Source of the DNA: Terriglobia bacterium | GTDB taxonomy: Bacteria; Acidobacteriota; Terriglobia; Terriglobales; Acidobacteriaceae | DNA length: 64,000 nucleotides | Reading direction: 5' to 3' | NCBI GenBank assembly: GCA_020073165.1 | Contig: JAIQFP010000001.1 | Location: forward strand, 186,001-250,000 | Part shown: positions 43,781 to 54,737 of the stretch, one piece after another | Layout of the letters: each line of letters starts with the position of its first letter | Numbering within the stretch: the stretch's first letter is position 1 | Translations under genes and position numbers: made by a program | Notes under the pieces: generated by a model | The model's input: only the letters and a program-made list of their open reading frames with translations | Database searches by the model: none | What the model was told of the DNA's origin: nothing

Positions 43781-44476
43781 ATGACCGACGGCACGCTGAT
43801 TCGGATGGAAAATATCACCAAGGTCTTTTACACGGATGAAGTGGAGACCCACGCGCTCTCAGGGGTGCATCTGGAGATCCGCAAGGGGGAGTACGTGTCG
43901 ATTGCCGGGCCGTCCGGTTCCGGCAAATCCACCTTGCTGGCGCTCATCGGCCTGCTGGACTCTCCCAGCGACGGCACCTACACGCTGAACGAGCATTCGG
44001 TGGCCCAACTGAACATCAGCGAGCGCTCCCGCATCCGCAACCGCGAAATCGGATTCATCTTCCAGAGCTTCAACCTCATCGGCGATCTCAACGTCTACGA
44101 GAACGTCGAATTGCCGCTGACCTACCGCGGCATGTCCTCGACCGAGCGCAAGACCCGGGTGCAACAGGCGCTCGAACGGGTGGGGATGAACCACCGCACC
44201 AAGCACTATCCTTCCCAGCTTTCCGGAGGTCAGCAGCAGCGGGTGGCGGTAGCTCGCGCACTGGCTGGAAGTCCCTCCATCCTGCTGGCAGACGAACCCA
44301 CCGGCAACCTGGACTCGCGCAACGCGGAGGCGGTGATGGACCTGCTGCGCGATCTGCACCGCGAGGGCGCCACCATCTGCATGGTGACCCACGATCCACG
44401 CTTCGCCTCCCATGCCGAGCGCCAGATTCATCTGTTTGACGGCCGGGTAGTGGAAGAGAGTGTCGAGGTGAGCTGA
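43781..44476 (+). CDS. MacB/LolD-type ABC transporter ATPase 1
   Basis: 231 residues. Walker A GPSGSGKST, Q-loop FIFQSFNL, signature LSGGQQQR, Walker [14 protein letters not shown] and H-loop VTHD are all intact. AAGGA precedes ATG 43781. It presumably energises the ADOP permeases that follow. The 106-nt spacer upstream is made of short imperfect GAGACCTGAG-like repeats. Confidence 0.93.
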   Translation: MTDGTLIRMENITKVFYTDEVETHALSGVHLEIRKGEYVSIAGPSGSGKSTLLALIGLLDSPSDGTYTLNEHSVAQLNISERSRIRNREIGFIFQSFNLIGDLNVYENVELPLTYRGMSSTERKTRVQQALERVGMNHRTKHYPSQLSGGQQQRVAVARALAGSPSILLADEPTGNLDSRNAEAVMDLLRDLHREGATICMVTHDPRFASHAERQIHLFDGRVVEESVEVS

Positions 44477-44572
44477 TGGCCGCTGTCCTGCAGGACACGC
44501 TGCTGGAATCGGCGCCTTCCCGCCCAACCGCCCGAGTCGATCTCATAGGGGTTGTCTGCCACGAGTGAGCTT

Positions 44573-47011
44573 ATGGAGACTTTTCTGCAGGACATCCGCT
44601 ACGGTTTCCGCATTCTGGTAGCCTCGCCCGGCTTCGCCATCGTGGCCGTGTTTACCCTGGCGCTGGGCATTGGCGCCAACACCGCCGTTTTCAGCGTGAT
44701 GAATGCGATCCTGCTGAATCCCAGTGGCGTGCCTCATCCCGACGGCGTGGTGGCGCTGCGCGCCAAGTATTCCGTGGGAAACCTGCAGAACATCAACCTG
44801 TCCCCGACGGATTTCGGAGACGCGGTCTCGGGGAAAGAGGTCTTCACATCGGCTGCGGTTCTTCAGGGAGGTAGTTTCAACTACAGCAGCAACGGGACCA
44901 CGCCCGAGCGATTGACGGGGGCCAGGGTTTCCTGGCAATGGTTCGACGTGTTCTGGGCGCGTCCTCTGCTGGGCCGCGTTTTTCGCCCGGAAGAAGACCA
45001 GCCCGGCGCAGAGCACGAAGTAATGCTCTCCTATCTGACCTGGAAGCGCCGATTTGGAGGCGACCCCGACATCCTGGGGCGCACGCTACTGTTGAACCAG
45101 GAGTCCTACCAGGTCGTGGGAGTGATGGGGCCGGAGTTCAACTGGCCTAACCAGGCGGAGCTTTGGGTTCCTATCGCCCTGCCACCGGGGCGTTACTTCG
45201 ACGAAAAGTACCGCTACAACGAATATCTCTTCACTGTGGGGCGCCTGCGACCTGGAATCACGGTGGGACACGCCAATGCCTATCTGCGACTGAGGTCTGC
45301 ACAACACGTTTCGTCTGAAGGCCAGAACAGCTACGGTCAGGCTTCAGGCTGGGGAATCTTCTGCATGCCGCTGGTGGAGTTTATCTCCGGAACCTTGAAC
45401 CGGCCGCTGCTGGTGCTGCTGGCCGCCGTGGGAATCGTACTTCTGATTGCCTGCGCCAACATTGCCGGTTTGCAACTGGCCCGGGCCTCCGGCAGGCAGC
45501 GGGAGGTCTCCATCCAGATCGCGCTCGGCGCCGGTGGCCGACGCCTGGTGCAGCAGGCACTGACGGAAAGCCTGCTGCTGGCCGTGGCTGGAGTCCTGCT
45601 TGGTCTGGTCGTGGCGAAAGCTGCCATTCCACTATTGCTGTTGCTGGCGCCGGCAGGCCTGATGCAGAACGTCCAGGTGCATGCCGGCGGAACGGTCTTG
45701 CTGTTTGTGGCTGCTCTCGGTGGGATCTGCGCTCTGCTATGCGGGGCCGCGCCGGCGTGGCACATGACGCATGTAGAGTTCTACGAGGCGCTAAAGGAAG
45801 GTGGCCGCTCGGAAACCTCCAGCCACAGCCGGCAGCGCCTTCGGTCCACGCTGGTGGTGGGCGAGATTGCGCTGGCCATGGTGTTGCTAGTGGGCGCGGG
45901 GCTTCTGCTGCGCAGTATGCAGCAGTTGGAACGAGTGGAGACCGGCTTCGATCCCCATGGCTTGATGTCGGCCGCGTTGTCGCTGCCCTCCACCATTTAC
46001 AAGACTAACGAGCAACAGGCAGCTTTCTACGCTGCTGCCGAGGAGCAACTGAAGCACATACCGGGTGTGACCAGCGCCGCGGTTGTGGATTCGCTGCCTT
46101 TCGATAACAACGGCGGAAGCTCATCCTTCGAGATCGACGGTCGCACCCTGCCACCCAACGATCCCGGCCCGCATGGCAATATCCGCACAGTCTCGCCGGA
46201 CTATTTCAAGACGCTGCGCATCCCGCTCATGCGCGGACGGGCATTCACGCCCGAGGACCGGCTCAAGACCCAGTTGGTTGTAGTGATCGACGAAACCTTG
46301 GCGCGCCAGTATTGGCCGCACGAGGAGCCGATCGGTCAGCGCATTTCTTTTGGCGGGAACTCTCCCAAGATGACCATTGTGGGAGTCGTGCAACATGCCA
46401 AGAGTTCTTCTCTCGAAGCGGATACAACCGAGGGCTTCTACTTTCTGCCGCAGGCGCAGTCGCCGTTTCGCTCCGCGGCGGTCGTAGTTCGGACCAATGG
46501 CTCCCATCCCGAGAGTTTGGCGGACGCGATGCAGTCCGCCATCCGCGCCGTAGACTCGAACCAGCCGCTCTACGACTTCAAGACTATGGAGCAGCGGGTG
46601 GATGACTCGCTGCTGGGCCGCCGTTTTCTGGTGATCCTGCTGTCGGTCTTCGCCGGGCTGGCATTGTTGCTCGCGGCGCTCGGACTTTACGGCGTAATCA
46701 CTTACACGGTCCGGCTGCGCACCCGCGAGCTCGGCATCCGCATGGCGCTGGGCGCGCAACCGGCAGATCTGCTGCGCCTGGTTCTAGGCAAAGGGGCGCG
46801 CCTGGCGGCGATTGGCCTGGTCCTCGGTGTTTTCGTCACCTTCGCGCTTGGCCGCGCCCTCTCCAGCTTGCTGTTTCAGGTAAGCCTGTTCAATCCAATC
46901 ACGCTGGTCCTGACCTCATTGGTGCTGATCTTCACCGTGCTGTTTGCCAGTTACCTGCCCGCGCGCCGCGCCGCGAAGGTCGATCCCGTGGTGGCTCTGC
47001 GCTACGAGTGA
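44573..47011 (+). CDS. ADOP-family (MacB/FtsX-like) permease 1
   Basis: 812 residues. The start METFLQDIRYGFRILVASPG and following helix [18 protein letters not shown] are ADOP hallmarks. MacB-type periplasmic and FtsX domains are duplicated: a central FtsX region near 280-430 and a C-terminal one ([20 protein letters not shown]-like helix, then [18 protein letters not shown]), ending LPARRAAKVDPVVALRYE. It would couple ATP hydrolysis to substrate transfer towards the adaptor and TolC. Its start directly follows a GCCACGAGTGA sequence resembling an ADOP gene end. Confidence 0.9.
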   Translation: METFLQDIRYGFRILVASPGFAIVAVFTLALGIGANTAVFSVMNAILLNPSGVPHPDGVVALRAKYSVGNLQNINLSPTDFGDAVSGKEVFTSAAVLQGGSFNYSSNGTTPERLTGARVSWQWFDVFWARPLLGRVFRPEEDQPGAEHEVMLSYLTWKRRFGGDPDILGRTLLLNQESYQVVGVMGPEFNWPNQAELWVPIALPPGRYFDEKYRYNEYLFTVGRLRPGITVGHANAYLRLRSAQHVSSEGQNSYGQASGWGIFCMPLVEFISGTLNRPLLVLLAAVGIVLLIACANIAGLQLARASGRQREVSIQIALGAGGRRLVQQALTESLLLAVAGVLLGLVVAKAAIPLLLLLAPAGLMQNVQVHAGGTVLLFVAALGGICALLCGAAPAWHMTHVEFYEALKEGGRSETSSHSRQRLRSTLVVGEIALAMVLLVGAGLLLRSMQQLERVETGFDPHGLMSAALSLPSTIYKTNEQQAAFYAAAEEQLKHIPGVTSAAVVDSLPFDNNGGSSSFEIDGRTLPPNDPGPHGNIRTVSPDYFKTLRIPLMRGRAFTPEDRLKTQLVVVIDETLARQYWPHEEPIGQRISFGGNSPKMTIVGVVQHAKSSSLEADTTEGFYFLPQAQSPFRSAAVVVRTNGSHPESLADAMQSAIRAVDSNQPLYDFKTMEQRVDDSLLGRRFLVILLSVFAGLALLLAALGLYGVITYTVRLRTRELGIRMALGAQPADLLRLVLGKGARLAAIGLVLGVFVTFALGRALSSLLFQVSLFNPITLVLTSLVLIFTVLFASYLPARRAAKVDPVVALRYE

Positions 47012-47014
47012 GCT

Positions 47015-49435
47015 ATGGAGACTTTGCTGCAAGACGCACGTTACGCCTTCCGCATGCTGCGAAAGAGCCCGGGATTAACCGTGGTGGCGGTCGTCACCCT
47101 GGCGCTGGGCATCGGGGCCAATACGGCCATCTTCAGCGTGGTCAATGCGGTGCTGCTGCGCCCCTTGCGATTTGCGGAACCGGGACGGCTGATCACGATC
47201 TGGGAAAACGACAAAGTCGACGGAATCAGCAATCTCGGTTACCCAACTTTTCTGGATTTTCAGCGGCTCAATCATTCCTTCGACAAGGTGGCAGTGAGCA
47301 GCAGTTGGCTGCCGATCCTCAGCGGCGACGCCGAGGCCGAGCGCCTGCAGGGGCGGCGGGTATCCCGTGATTTCTTCAGCGTGCTGCGCGTGAAGCCACT
47401 CTATGGTCGTGACTTCACTCCCGAAGAAGACCGGCGGGACGTGAACCGCTCGGTGATCTTGAGCTACGGATTGTGGCAACGGCGCTTCGGCGGCGATCGC
47501 AGTGTGGTGGGCAAGACAATCCAATTGAGCGGGCGACCTTACCTGGTAGTGGGCGTTCTGCCTGCGAACTTCGAGCAAGTGTTCGACAGCTTCGGGGAAC
47601 CGCCCTCAATCTGGGCTCCGCTGGGCTACGACCTGAGTCTGCCGTACGCATGCCGCGATTGCCGCCACTTGCAGGCCATTGGGCGGCTCAAGACCGGCGT
47701 TTCGTTGAATCAAGCTTCGGCTGATCTGGGGGCGATTTCGCGGGATTTGTATCGCCAATATCCCACCGAGTATTCGCAGGCCGGGGTAATCCTGATTCCA
47801 CTGCAGGAGAAAGTGGTGAGTGCGGCTCGCACGCCCCTGTATGCCTTGCTGGGGGCGGTATTGCTGGTGCTGCTGATCGCCTGCGCGAACGTCGCAGGGC
47901 TGCTGCTGAGCCGCACCACGGAACGCAGCCGCGAGATTGCCGTGCGGACGGCGCTGGGCGCATCCCGTTGGCGGCTGACCCGGCAGTTGCTGACCGAAGG
48001 AATTCTGCTGTGCCTGTTGGGCGGCGCCCTGGGCCTGTGCCTTGGCTACTGGGGCGTAAGCGGATTTCCGGCGCTGGCGGACAGCAAGATTCCGCTGATG
48101 GAACGGGTGTCGCTTGACTGGAGAGTGCTCGCCTTTACGCTCGGTCTGTCATTGCTGAGTGGACTCTTTTTTGGCCTGGCTCCGGCATGGCATTTCGGCG
48201 CGGCGGAACCCGGCGAGACGCTGAAGGACAGGGGGAGAAGCTCCGCGGGAACCAAACGGCAAAGACTACGGAGCGCGCTGGTGGTTGCCAATGTGGCGAT
48301 CGCGCTCGTCCTGCTGCTGGGTGCGGGTTTGTTGTTGCGCAGCCTGGGACGGTTGCTGAATGTAGATGCGGGTTTCGATGCCAGCAACGTTCTGACCGCA
48401 AATCTCGATGTGGGCGGTCCGAACTATAGGAAAGACCCGCAGATCGTGGCTTTCTACCAGCAAGTGCTGGAGCGAATCCGTGCGCTCCCCGGAGTGGAGA
48501 GCGTGGGAATGACCAGCCAGCTCCCCTTGGGAGGCAACGTAGACGGGTACGGCGTGCATGTGGAGGGAAAGCTGTCGCCGAATCCGCAGAACGATCCCAG
48601 CGCCGACCGCTACAGCGTCAGTCCGGATTATCTGCACACCATGCGTATCCCGGTGATCAGCGGACGTGCATTTACCGATGCAGATCGAGCGGATACGCAG
48701 TCCGTGGTGTTGGTGAATCAAACCCTGGCGCGGCGGATGTGGCCGGGGGAGGACCCATTAGGCAAGCGTGTCAAGGTAGGTGGCCTCGACGGTCCATGGA
48801 GGATCGTCGTGGGAGTGGTGGGCGATGTTTTGCATGGGGGGCTCGATGCATCCCACACCAACCAAATCTATCTTCCCGAGTCGCAATTCACTGACGGTAC
48901 CGTGGTGCTGGTGATACGCACCGCAGCGTCATCCGTGAACTCGGAGGCCGCGGTTCGCCGCGCAGTCGCCGAGGTTGACAGAAACCAGCCTACCTCGAAG
49001 TTTGCCACGATGGACCAGGTCGTACTCCGATCACTCGCGCAGCGCAGCTTCACTCTGGGTCTTCTGGGCGGGTTTGCGGGCCTGGCCTTGCTACTGGCTG
49101 CTGTCGGCATTTATGGAGTGATCAGCTATCTGGTTTCCTTACGGCGCCACGAAATTGGCATTCGGATGGCCCTGGGAGCCAGTCCGGCGAATGTGCAGCA
49201 GATGGTGCTGCGCCATGGACTGAGGCTCGGCGCGATCGGAATTGGGCTGGGATTGGCAACGGGCTTGGGCGCCGGGCGAGCGCTTTCCAGCCTGCTGTTT
49301 CAAGTAAGTCCCACCGATCCGCTGGCGATGGCGGGAGGCGCTCTGTTGCTGCTGGCGATGGCGTTGCTGGCGAGTTACATCCCGGCGCGACGAGCCGCGC
49401 AGTTGGACCCGATGGCGGCGCTACGCCACGAATGA
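47015..49435 (+). CDS. ADOP-family permease 2
   Basis: 806 residues, starting [20 protein letters not shown] 3 nt after permease 1. Same layout: helix [17 protein letters not shown], periplasmic MacB domain, central FtsX region ([20 protein letters not shown]), second half and C-terminal FtsX domain, ending [17 protein letters not shown]. Clearly homologous to but well diverged from its neighbours, so the tandem copies are old rather than recent duplicates. Confidence 0.9.
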   Translation: METLLQDARYAFRMLRKSPGLTVVAVVTLALGIGANTAIFSVVNAVLLRPLRFAEPGRLITIWENDKVDGISNLGYPTFLDFQRLNHSFDKVAVSSSWLPILSGDAEAERLQGRRVSRDFFSVLRVKPLYGRDFTPEEDRRDVNRSVILSYGLWQRRFGGDRSVVGKTIQLSGRPYLVVGVLPANFEQVFDSFGEPPSIWAPLGYDLSLPYACRDCRHLQAIGRLKTGVSLNQASADLGAISRDLYRQYPTEYSQAGVILIPLQEKVVSAARTPLYALLGAVLLVLLIACANVAGLLLSRTTERSREIAVRTALGASRWRLTRQLLTEGILLCLLGGALGLCLGYWGVSGFPALADSKIPLMERVSLDWRVLAFTLGLSLLSGLFFGLAPAWHFGAAEPGETLKDRGRSSAGTKRQRLRSALVVANVAIALVLLLGAGLLLRSLGRLLNVDAGFDASNVLTANLDVGGPNYRKDPQIVAFYQQVLERIRALPGVESVGMTSQLPLGGNVDGYGVHVEGKLSPNPQNDPSADRYSVSPDYLHTMRIPVISGRAFTDADRADTQSVVLVNQTLARRMWPGEDPLGKRVKVGGLDGPWRIVVGVVGDVLHGGLDASHTNQIYLPESQFTDGTVVLVIRTAASSVNSEAAVRRAVAEVDRNQPTSKFATMDQVVLRSLAQRSFTLGLLGGFAGLALLLAAVGIYGVISYLVSLRRHEIGIRMALGASPANVQQMVLRHGLRLGAIGIGLGLATGLGAGRALSSLLFQVSPTDPLAMAGGALLLLAMALLASYIPARRAAQLDPMAALRHE

Positions 49436-49444
49436 GGTAAAAGG

Positions 49445-49600
49445 GTGGAAAACCTGCTTCATGATTTGCGCTACGGCGTTCGCATGCTGCTGAAGAGCCC
49501 GGGCTTCGCCACGGTGGATGCAGTGTCCCTGGCAGCCTGCCTCTTGCCCGCGCGTCGCGCCACCAAGGTCGATCCCATGGTGGCATTGAGGTACGAGTGA
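49445..49600 (+). pseudogene. ADOP mini-relic with both gene ends fused in frame
   Basis: Codons from GTG 49445 to TGA 49600 read 51 residues. The first 24, MENLLHDLRYGVRMLLKSPG then FATV, are a normal ADOP start. The last 20, CLLPARRATKVDPMVALRYE, are a normal ADOP end, with about eight residues between. About 750 internal residues are missing, yet the frame is preserved. It sits between permeases 2 and 3 with its own AGG site. Most likely it is the remnant of a fourth permease lost by internal deletion; the product, if made, would have no membrane domain. Confidence 0.85.
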
Positions 49601-49601
49601 T

Positions 49602-51995
49602 ATGGAAACTTTTCTTCAGGATGTTCGCTACGGCGTCCGCATGCTGCGGAAGTCGCCGGGCTTTACGGCGGTGGCTGTGCTCACCCTGGCCCTCGGCGTC
49701 GGCGCCAACACCGCCATCTTCAGCATTGTGGACGCGGTCGCCCTGCGGCTTCCGTTCCAGAATCCGAAGCAGATGGTGGGGATCGAAAACAGCTATTCCG
49801 ACTCCGGCCTGACCCCGTCCTCTTTTGCCGATTTCGTGGACTGGCGCGAACAGAACCACTCGTTCGCCCAGTTGGTCGCCTCGTTTCGCTCCAGTTTCAA
49901 CTTCACGGGCGGAAGGGAGCCGGAGCGGATTCAGGGTACGTACATTTCTCAGGACTATTTCGGTTTGTTCGGCGCTCGGCCGCTGGTCGGACGCGCGTTC
50001 TTGCCGGCGGAGCACAAAAAGGGTGCGGCTGGCGTTTGTCTGCTGAGTGAAAACTTCTGGCGCCACGAGTTTGCTTCTGATCCGGGTGTGCTGGGTCGTG
50101 CCCTCGCCCTGGACGGTGCCGCTTACACCGTGGTCGGCATCATGCCTGCCGGCACTCCAGACTTTCATGCTCCTCCTTATTCTGAGCTTTGGATTCCGCT
50201 CGAGGCCAAGCCGCCGTATGACGCGCACGGCACCAACTATCTCCAAGTGATTGGCCGTCTGAAGCCGGGGACAACGCGGGAGAGCGCTCTCCAAGAGATC
50301 AAAGCGATCCAGGAGCGCATTAACGTCCAATTCCCGCCCAACAAGCACGATGTAGACATCCAGCCCCTCACGGACGTGCTGCTGGGCGATACCCAGCCTG
50401 TCCTGCAGGTTCTGCTGGCGGCAGTCGGCTTGATTCTCCTGATTGCCTGTGCCAATGTGGCCAACCTGCTGCTGGCCCGCGGTACCGGCCGGGCCAAGGA
50501 GTTTGCCGTCCGCGAGGCCCTCGGAGCCAAGCCCTGGCGCATTGTCCAGCAATCGCTCACCGAAAGTGCGCTGCTGGCGTTGGCCGCATTACTGGCCGCC
50601 GTTCTGCTCACCCGCTGGGTGACACAGCTCTTTCTCGGCTTCTGGCCACAGAACCTGCGCCAGCCGGACGTGGTTTTGGATTGGCGCGTGGCGGGTTTTG
50701 CGGCCCTGGTGTCCTTGATCGCGGTGATGCTGTTCGGCTTGGCGCCCGCGGTGCTGGCGTCACGAAGCAACCTGAACCTGGCCATGAAGGAAGGTTCGCG
50801 CCAGACCACCGGCTCCACCAGCCACGGCCGCCTGCGCGCGATTTTCGTGGTGTCTGAAATGGCGCTGGCGCTGGTTCTGGTCATTGCCTCGCTGCTGACG
50901 CTGCGCAGCTTCAATCGTCTGCTGCACACCGATCCCGGTTTCAACCCGGGGAGACTGCTGACCGCTCGCATTGCGTTGCCGGACAACCGCTACTCAGAAG
51001 CTGCGGGGCAGAGATTCTTCCAGGATCTGCTCGATCGGATCAGCATCCTGCCAGGCGTTCAGTCTGCGGCGGCTGCAGCGTATGTTCCCCTGGGAAACGG
51101 CGGGCAAACTGGCGATTTCGAGGTCGAAGGCCGTTTTTCGCAAACCGGCGGTGGCCCGTTCGCCGAAGAACACTTTGTCACTCTGAACTACTTTCAAACC
51201 ATGCAAATTGCCCTGCTGCGGGGGCGCGCCTTCGCTGAGACCGACCGGCAAAGGATGCCCAAAGTCGTCATGATCAATGACTACATGGCCCGTCAGTTGT
51301 GGCCCGGGGAGAACCCGATCGGCAAGCGCATTCAAGTGCTCAGCGCTCCCAACGATTGGAGCGAGGTGATCGGTGTCGTCGCCGACGTCAAGGCGGCTGG
51401 GCTGAATGCTCCTCCGGCCATGCAGATCTACCTGCCAACACTGCAACACCCGATCTCAGACATGTTCGTGGTAGTTCGAGCTGCCACTGATCCCGAGACT
51501 CTGGTCCCTGCCATCAAGCGCGCTGTGTTCGACATAGACAGCCAGCAGCCGGTTTCCAACATTGCGCTCATGGATGAGTTGATGGTCCGGTCGCGCTCCG
51601 GGTCGCGTTCTTCCACGTTCCTGCTCGCCATCTTCGCGGGATTGGCGATGCTGCTGGCGGGGGTGGGAATTTACGCGGTCATGGCCTATACGGTCGGACA
51701 GAGGGCGCATGAGATCGGGATTCGCATGGCTCTGGGGGCTGCCGACTGGGACATCCACAAGATGGTGTTGGGGATGGCCCTGCGTATGGGCGCGTGGGGC
51801 CTGGGCATCGGTCTGCTCGCGGCCTTGGTCGTGACTCGCTTTCTGCAAACCCTGCTGTTTGGCATCACCGCGACGGATGCCGTGACCTTTGCATTGTCCG
51901 CTGTGTTGCTGGGCGGAGCAGCGCTGTTCGCCAGTTACATCCCGGCGCGGCGCGCCACCAAAGTGCATCCCATGGTGGCTCTGCGGTACGAGTGA
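49602..51995 (+). CDS. ADOP-family permease 3
   Basis: 797 residues, starting [20 protein letters not shown] one nucleotide after the relic's stop. It has the helix [20 protein letters not shown], periplasmic MacB domain, central FtsX region ([20 protein letters not shown]) and C-terminal FtsX domain (AGVGIYAVMAYTVGQRAHEI), ending IPARRATKVHPMVALRYE. Likely function is substrate transfer in the same efflux complex or an alternative one built on the shared ATPases. Confidence 0.9.
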   Translation: METFLQDVRYGVRMLRKSPGFTAVAVLTLALGVGANTAIFSIVDAVALRLPFQNPKQMVGIENSYSDSGLTPSSFADFVDWREQNHSFAQLVASFRSSFNFTGGREPERIQGTYISQDYFGLFGARPLVGRAFLPAEHKKGAAGVCLLSENFWRHEFASDPGVLGRALALDGAAYTVVGIMPAGTPDFHAPPYSELWIPLEAKPPYDAHGTNYLQVIGRLKPGTTRESALQEIKAIQERINVQFPPNKHDVDIQPLTDVLLGDTQPVLQVLLAAVGLILLIACANVANLLLARGTGRAKEFAVREALGAKPWRIVQQSLTESALLALAALLAAVLLTRWVTQLFLGFWPQNLRQPDVVLDWRVAGFAALVSLIAVMLFGLAPAVLASRSNLNLAMKEGSRQTTGSTSHGRLRAIFVVSEMALALVLVIASLLTLRSFNRLLHTDPGFNPGRLLTARIALPDNRYSEAAGQRFFQDLLDRISILPGVQSAAAAAYVPLGNGGQTGDFEVEGRFSQTGGGPFAEEHFVTLNYFQTMQIALLRGRAFAETDRQRMPKVVMINDYMARQLWPGENPIGKRIQVLSAPNDWSEVIGVVADVKAAGLNAPPAMQIYLPTLQHPISDMFVVVRAATDPETLVPAIKRAVFDIDSQQPVSNIALMDELMVRSRSGSRSSTFLLAIFAGLAMLLAGVGIYAVMAYTVGQRAHEIGIRMALGAADWDIHKMVLGMALRMGAWGLGIGLLAALVVTRFLQTLLFGITATDAVTFALSAVLLGGAALFASYIPARRATKVHPMVALRYE

Positions 51996-52007
51996 GGAGA
52001 GACGCGA

Positions 52008-52739
52008 ATGATTCAACTGCGGAACATTGAACGGCTCTACAAAACCGGCGCGGGTGCAACCTTCGTGCTTCGCCGCATCAACCTGGAGATTCGTCAAGGC
52101 GACTTTGTCACCGTCATGGGGCCGTCCGGGGCAGGGAAGTCCACCCTGCTCAGCATTCTCGGCATGCTGGACGATGCCTGGACTGGTGAGTACCACTTCC
52201 TGGATCATGCGGTGCACAAGCTGGACCGCAAGAAGCGGGCGGACCTCAATCGGCAGTACATCGGCTTTGTCTTCCAGAGCTATCACCTGCTCGACAATCT
52301 GACGGTGTACGAGAACCTCGACGTGCCGCTCTCCTATCGCAATATCGGGCGTGCGCAGCGCGCCAGCATGGTGGCGGAGGCCCTGGACCGCTTCCAAATT
52401 GTCGGCAAGAAAGACCTGTATCCGAGCCAGCTTTCCGGCGGACAGCAGCAGTTGGTGGGTGTGGCCCGGGCGGTGGTGGGAAATCCCAAGCTGATTCTTG
52501 CCGACGAGCCCACTGGCAATCTCCACTCCAGCCAGGCCAAGGACATTATGGAATTGTTCAAGCGCCTGAACGACCAAGGGACGACCATCGTGCAGGTAAC
52601 GCACTCAGAAGTAAACGCCGCCTACGGCAACCGCACCATTCAGTTGTTTGATGGCTGGATTACCAACGAGCCGAAAAATCCGGAAGTAGCCGCCGGCAAA
52701 CAGCCCATTGCCGCCATTGGCGCGCAGCCACAGGGGTAG
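52008..52739 (+). CDS. MacB/LolD-type ABC transporter ATPase 2
   Basis: 243 residues. Walker [11 protein letters not shown]-loop FVFQSYHL, signature LSGGQQQL (final Arg replaced by Leu), Walker [12 protein letters not shown] and H-loop VTHSE. The D-loop reads NLHSSQ instead of NLDS. The changes may slow hydrolysis or mark a subfamily. It follows permease 3 by 12 nt, with GAGGAGAG as its ribosome site, so it may pair with that permease while ATPase 1 serves the others. Confidence 0.92.
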   Translation: MIQLRNIERLYKTGAGATFVLRRINLEIRQGDFVTVMGPSGAGKSTLLSILGMLDDAWTGEYHFLDHAVHKLDRKKRADLNRQYIGFVFQSYHLLDNLTVYENLDVPLSYRNIGRAQRASMVAEALDRFQIVGKKDLYPSQLSGGQQQLVGVARAVVGNPKLILADEPTGNLHSSQAKDIMELFKRLNDQGTTIVQVTHSEVNAAYGNRTIQLFDGWITNEPKNPEVAAGKQPIAAIGAQPQG

Positions 52740-52772
52740 AGATTGATTTTTGCAAAAATTTGCAGGAGACCC

Positions 52773-54725
52773 ATGAACAAGGTGAACCGCATTTTGTGGG
52801 CTAGCGTCATGTTCCTGGCGTGGACCGTCCTCGTCGGCGCACAATCACTGCCGAACTTCGTCCAGCCGGCCGCCCATTTCCCCAACCCGGTCGGGCCGTA
52901 CATCGCCCGCCAGGTGCCGGAACCCACCTTCGGCAACACGCCGCGCCTCGAGACTCTCTTGAAGGACGGGAAGCTGATGCTGTCGTTAAGCGACGCCGTC
53001 AGCCTGGCCTTGGAGAACAATCTTGACCTGGCCATTGCCCGCTACAACCTCAATATTGCGGATACCGACGTCCTGCGCGCCAAGTCGGGTGCCACCGTCC
53101 GCGGCGTGGCCACCGGACTGGTTCAGGGTACTCCCGGAGGGGGAATCGGAGGGTTCGGCACAGGTGCGTCCGGCGCCGGAGCCGGCGGCACCACCGGCGG
53201 CGCGGGGGGCGCCGGCACCGGAGCTTCAGGTCTAGTGGAATCGACGCTGGGCACCGGCGCACCGGTGGATTCATATGATCCGATCTTGAGCGCAGGTTTG
53301 CGAATCGAGCACGGGACCTTCCCCCTGAACAGCAGCGTGCTCAGCGGCCAGGTTCCATTCCTGCAACAAAACGTCGGCACGGCGAATTTCAATTATTTCC
53401 AGGCCTTCCGCTCCGGCACCAGCATGTCAGTTGATTTCGACAATGCCCGCACCACCGACAACACCACCACCAGCAGCCTTGTGCCCCAGATCCAGTCCGG
53501 TTTTCGCCTCACCCTGCGGCAGAGGCTGCTCTCGGGTTTCGGGGTCGGACCCAATACGCGCTTTATTCGCATCGCCCACAACAATCGCGAAATTTCTGAT
53601 GTGGCCTTCCGCAACCAGGTGATCGCGACGGTCTCGCAGATCCAGAACATTTATTGGGACCTGGTCAACGCGTACGAAGACATGAAAGTGAAGGAACGTT
53701 CGCTCGCGCTGGCCGACAAGACGCTGTCCGACGATCGCGACCAGGTCAAAATCGGCGCGCTCGCGCCCATCGAAGTGATGCGGGCAGAAAGCGAAGTGGC
53801 GGCCCGAAGCCAGGACCTTCTGCTCTCGCAGAACGAACTGCAGTTGCAGGAATTGTTGATCAAGAACGCGATCACCCGCGACCTGAGTGACCAGGTGGTC
53901 GCCGCGGCACCGGTCGTTCCGACCGACACCATGAGCATCTCCGACCAGGAAGCTGTGGTCCCGGTGCAGGACCTGATCGGAGACGCGCTCTCCCATCGTC
54001 CCGAGCTGGCCGAGGCGCGCATTGATCTTCACAACCGCGACCTCAGCCGCAAGGCGGCGTCCAACGCCATGTTGCCGACCATGGACTTCGTTGCCTGGTA
54101 CGGGGCTTCTGGGCTCGCGGGCGAGCAGAACCCGAGCCTTTCCCCGCCTCCAGATAACCCGATTCCACGTTCCGGGTTCCCCAACGCTTTCGCCACCCTG
54201 TTCCGCAATGATTTTCCCGATTATGCTGTCGGCCTGAACATCACCATCCCGCTGCGTAACCGGGCGGCGCAGGCCGACGAGATACGCTCCCAACTGGAAT
54301 ATCGCCAGGCGCAACTTCGCCTGCAACAACTGCAGAACCAGATCGGCATTGAAGTGCGCAACGCGCAGTTTGCCCTGCAGCAAAACCGCGCCCGCGTGAC
54401 CACCGCCCGCAAGGCGCGCGACCTGGCGCAACAAACACTCGAGATCGAGCAGAAAAAATATTCTCTCGGCGCGTCCACCAGCTATCAGGTCCTGCAATTG
54501 CAAAGGGACTTGGCGCAGGCTGAGTCGAACCTGGTGTCCGCCATGTCGGCGTACGAAAAATCGCGGGTCGAGCTGGACCGGGTCACGGGCCTGACCTTGT
54601 CTCATGCGGGGATCCAACTCCAGGATGCGGAGAGCGGGCATGTGGGAACGCTTCCGATTCTGCCCGGGGTTGCTCCACGCTCCGACACTGCTCCTGCCGA
54701 ACCGCAACCGCCACCCAAGAGTTGA
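52773..54725 (+). CDS. TolC-family outer-membrane efflux protein
   Basis: 650 residues with a signal peptide (VMFLAWTVLVGAQ). Two outer-membrane-efflux repeats are present (for example LSLSDAVSLALENNLDLAIA and the C-terminal NRAAQADEIRSQLEYRQAQL coiled helix). A Gly/Ala-rich insert of about 35 residues, GGIGGFGTGASGAGAGGTTG onwards, interrupts the first repeat and is unusual. CAGGAG precedes ATG 52773. It would form the exit duct for the complex. Confidence 0.9.
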   Translation: MNKVNRILWASVMFLAWTVLVGAQSLPNFVQPAAHFPNPVGPYIARQVPEPTFGNTPRLETLLKDGKLMLSLSDAVSLALENNLDLAIARYNLNIADTDVLRAKSGATVRGVATGLVQGTPGGGIGGFGTGASGAGAGGTTGGAGGAGTGASGLVESTLGTGAPVDSYDPILSAGLRIEHGTFPLNSSVLSGQVPFLQQNVGTANFNYFQAFRSGTSMSVDFDNARTTDNTTTSSLVPQIQSGFRLTLRQRLLSGFGVGPNTRFIRIAHNNREISDVAFRNQVIATVSQIQNIYWDLVNAYEDMKVKERSLALADKTLSDDRDQVKIGALAPIEVMRAESEVAARSQDLLLSQNELQLQELLIKNAITRDLSDQVVAAAPVVPTDTMSISDQEAVVPVQDLIGDALSHRPELAEARIDLHNRDLSRKAASNAMLPTMDFVAWYGASGLAGEQNPSLSPPPDNPIPRSGFPNAFATLFRNDFPDYAVGLNITIPLRNRAAQADEIRSQLEYRQAQLRLQQLQNQIGIEVRNAQFALQQNRARVTTARKARDLAQQTLEIEQKKYSLGASTSYQVLQLQRDLAQAESNLVSAMSAYEKSRVELDRVTGLTLSHAGIQLQDAESGHVGTLPILPGVAPRSDTAPAEPQPPPKS

Positions 54726-54737
54726 GGGGACATCCGC

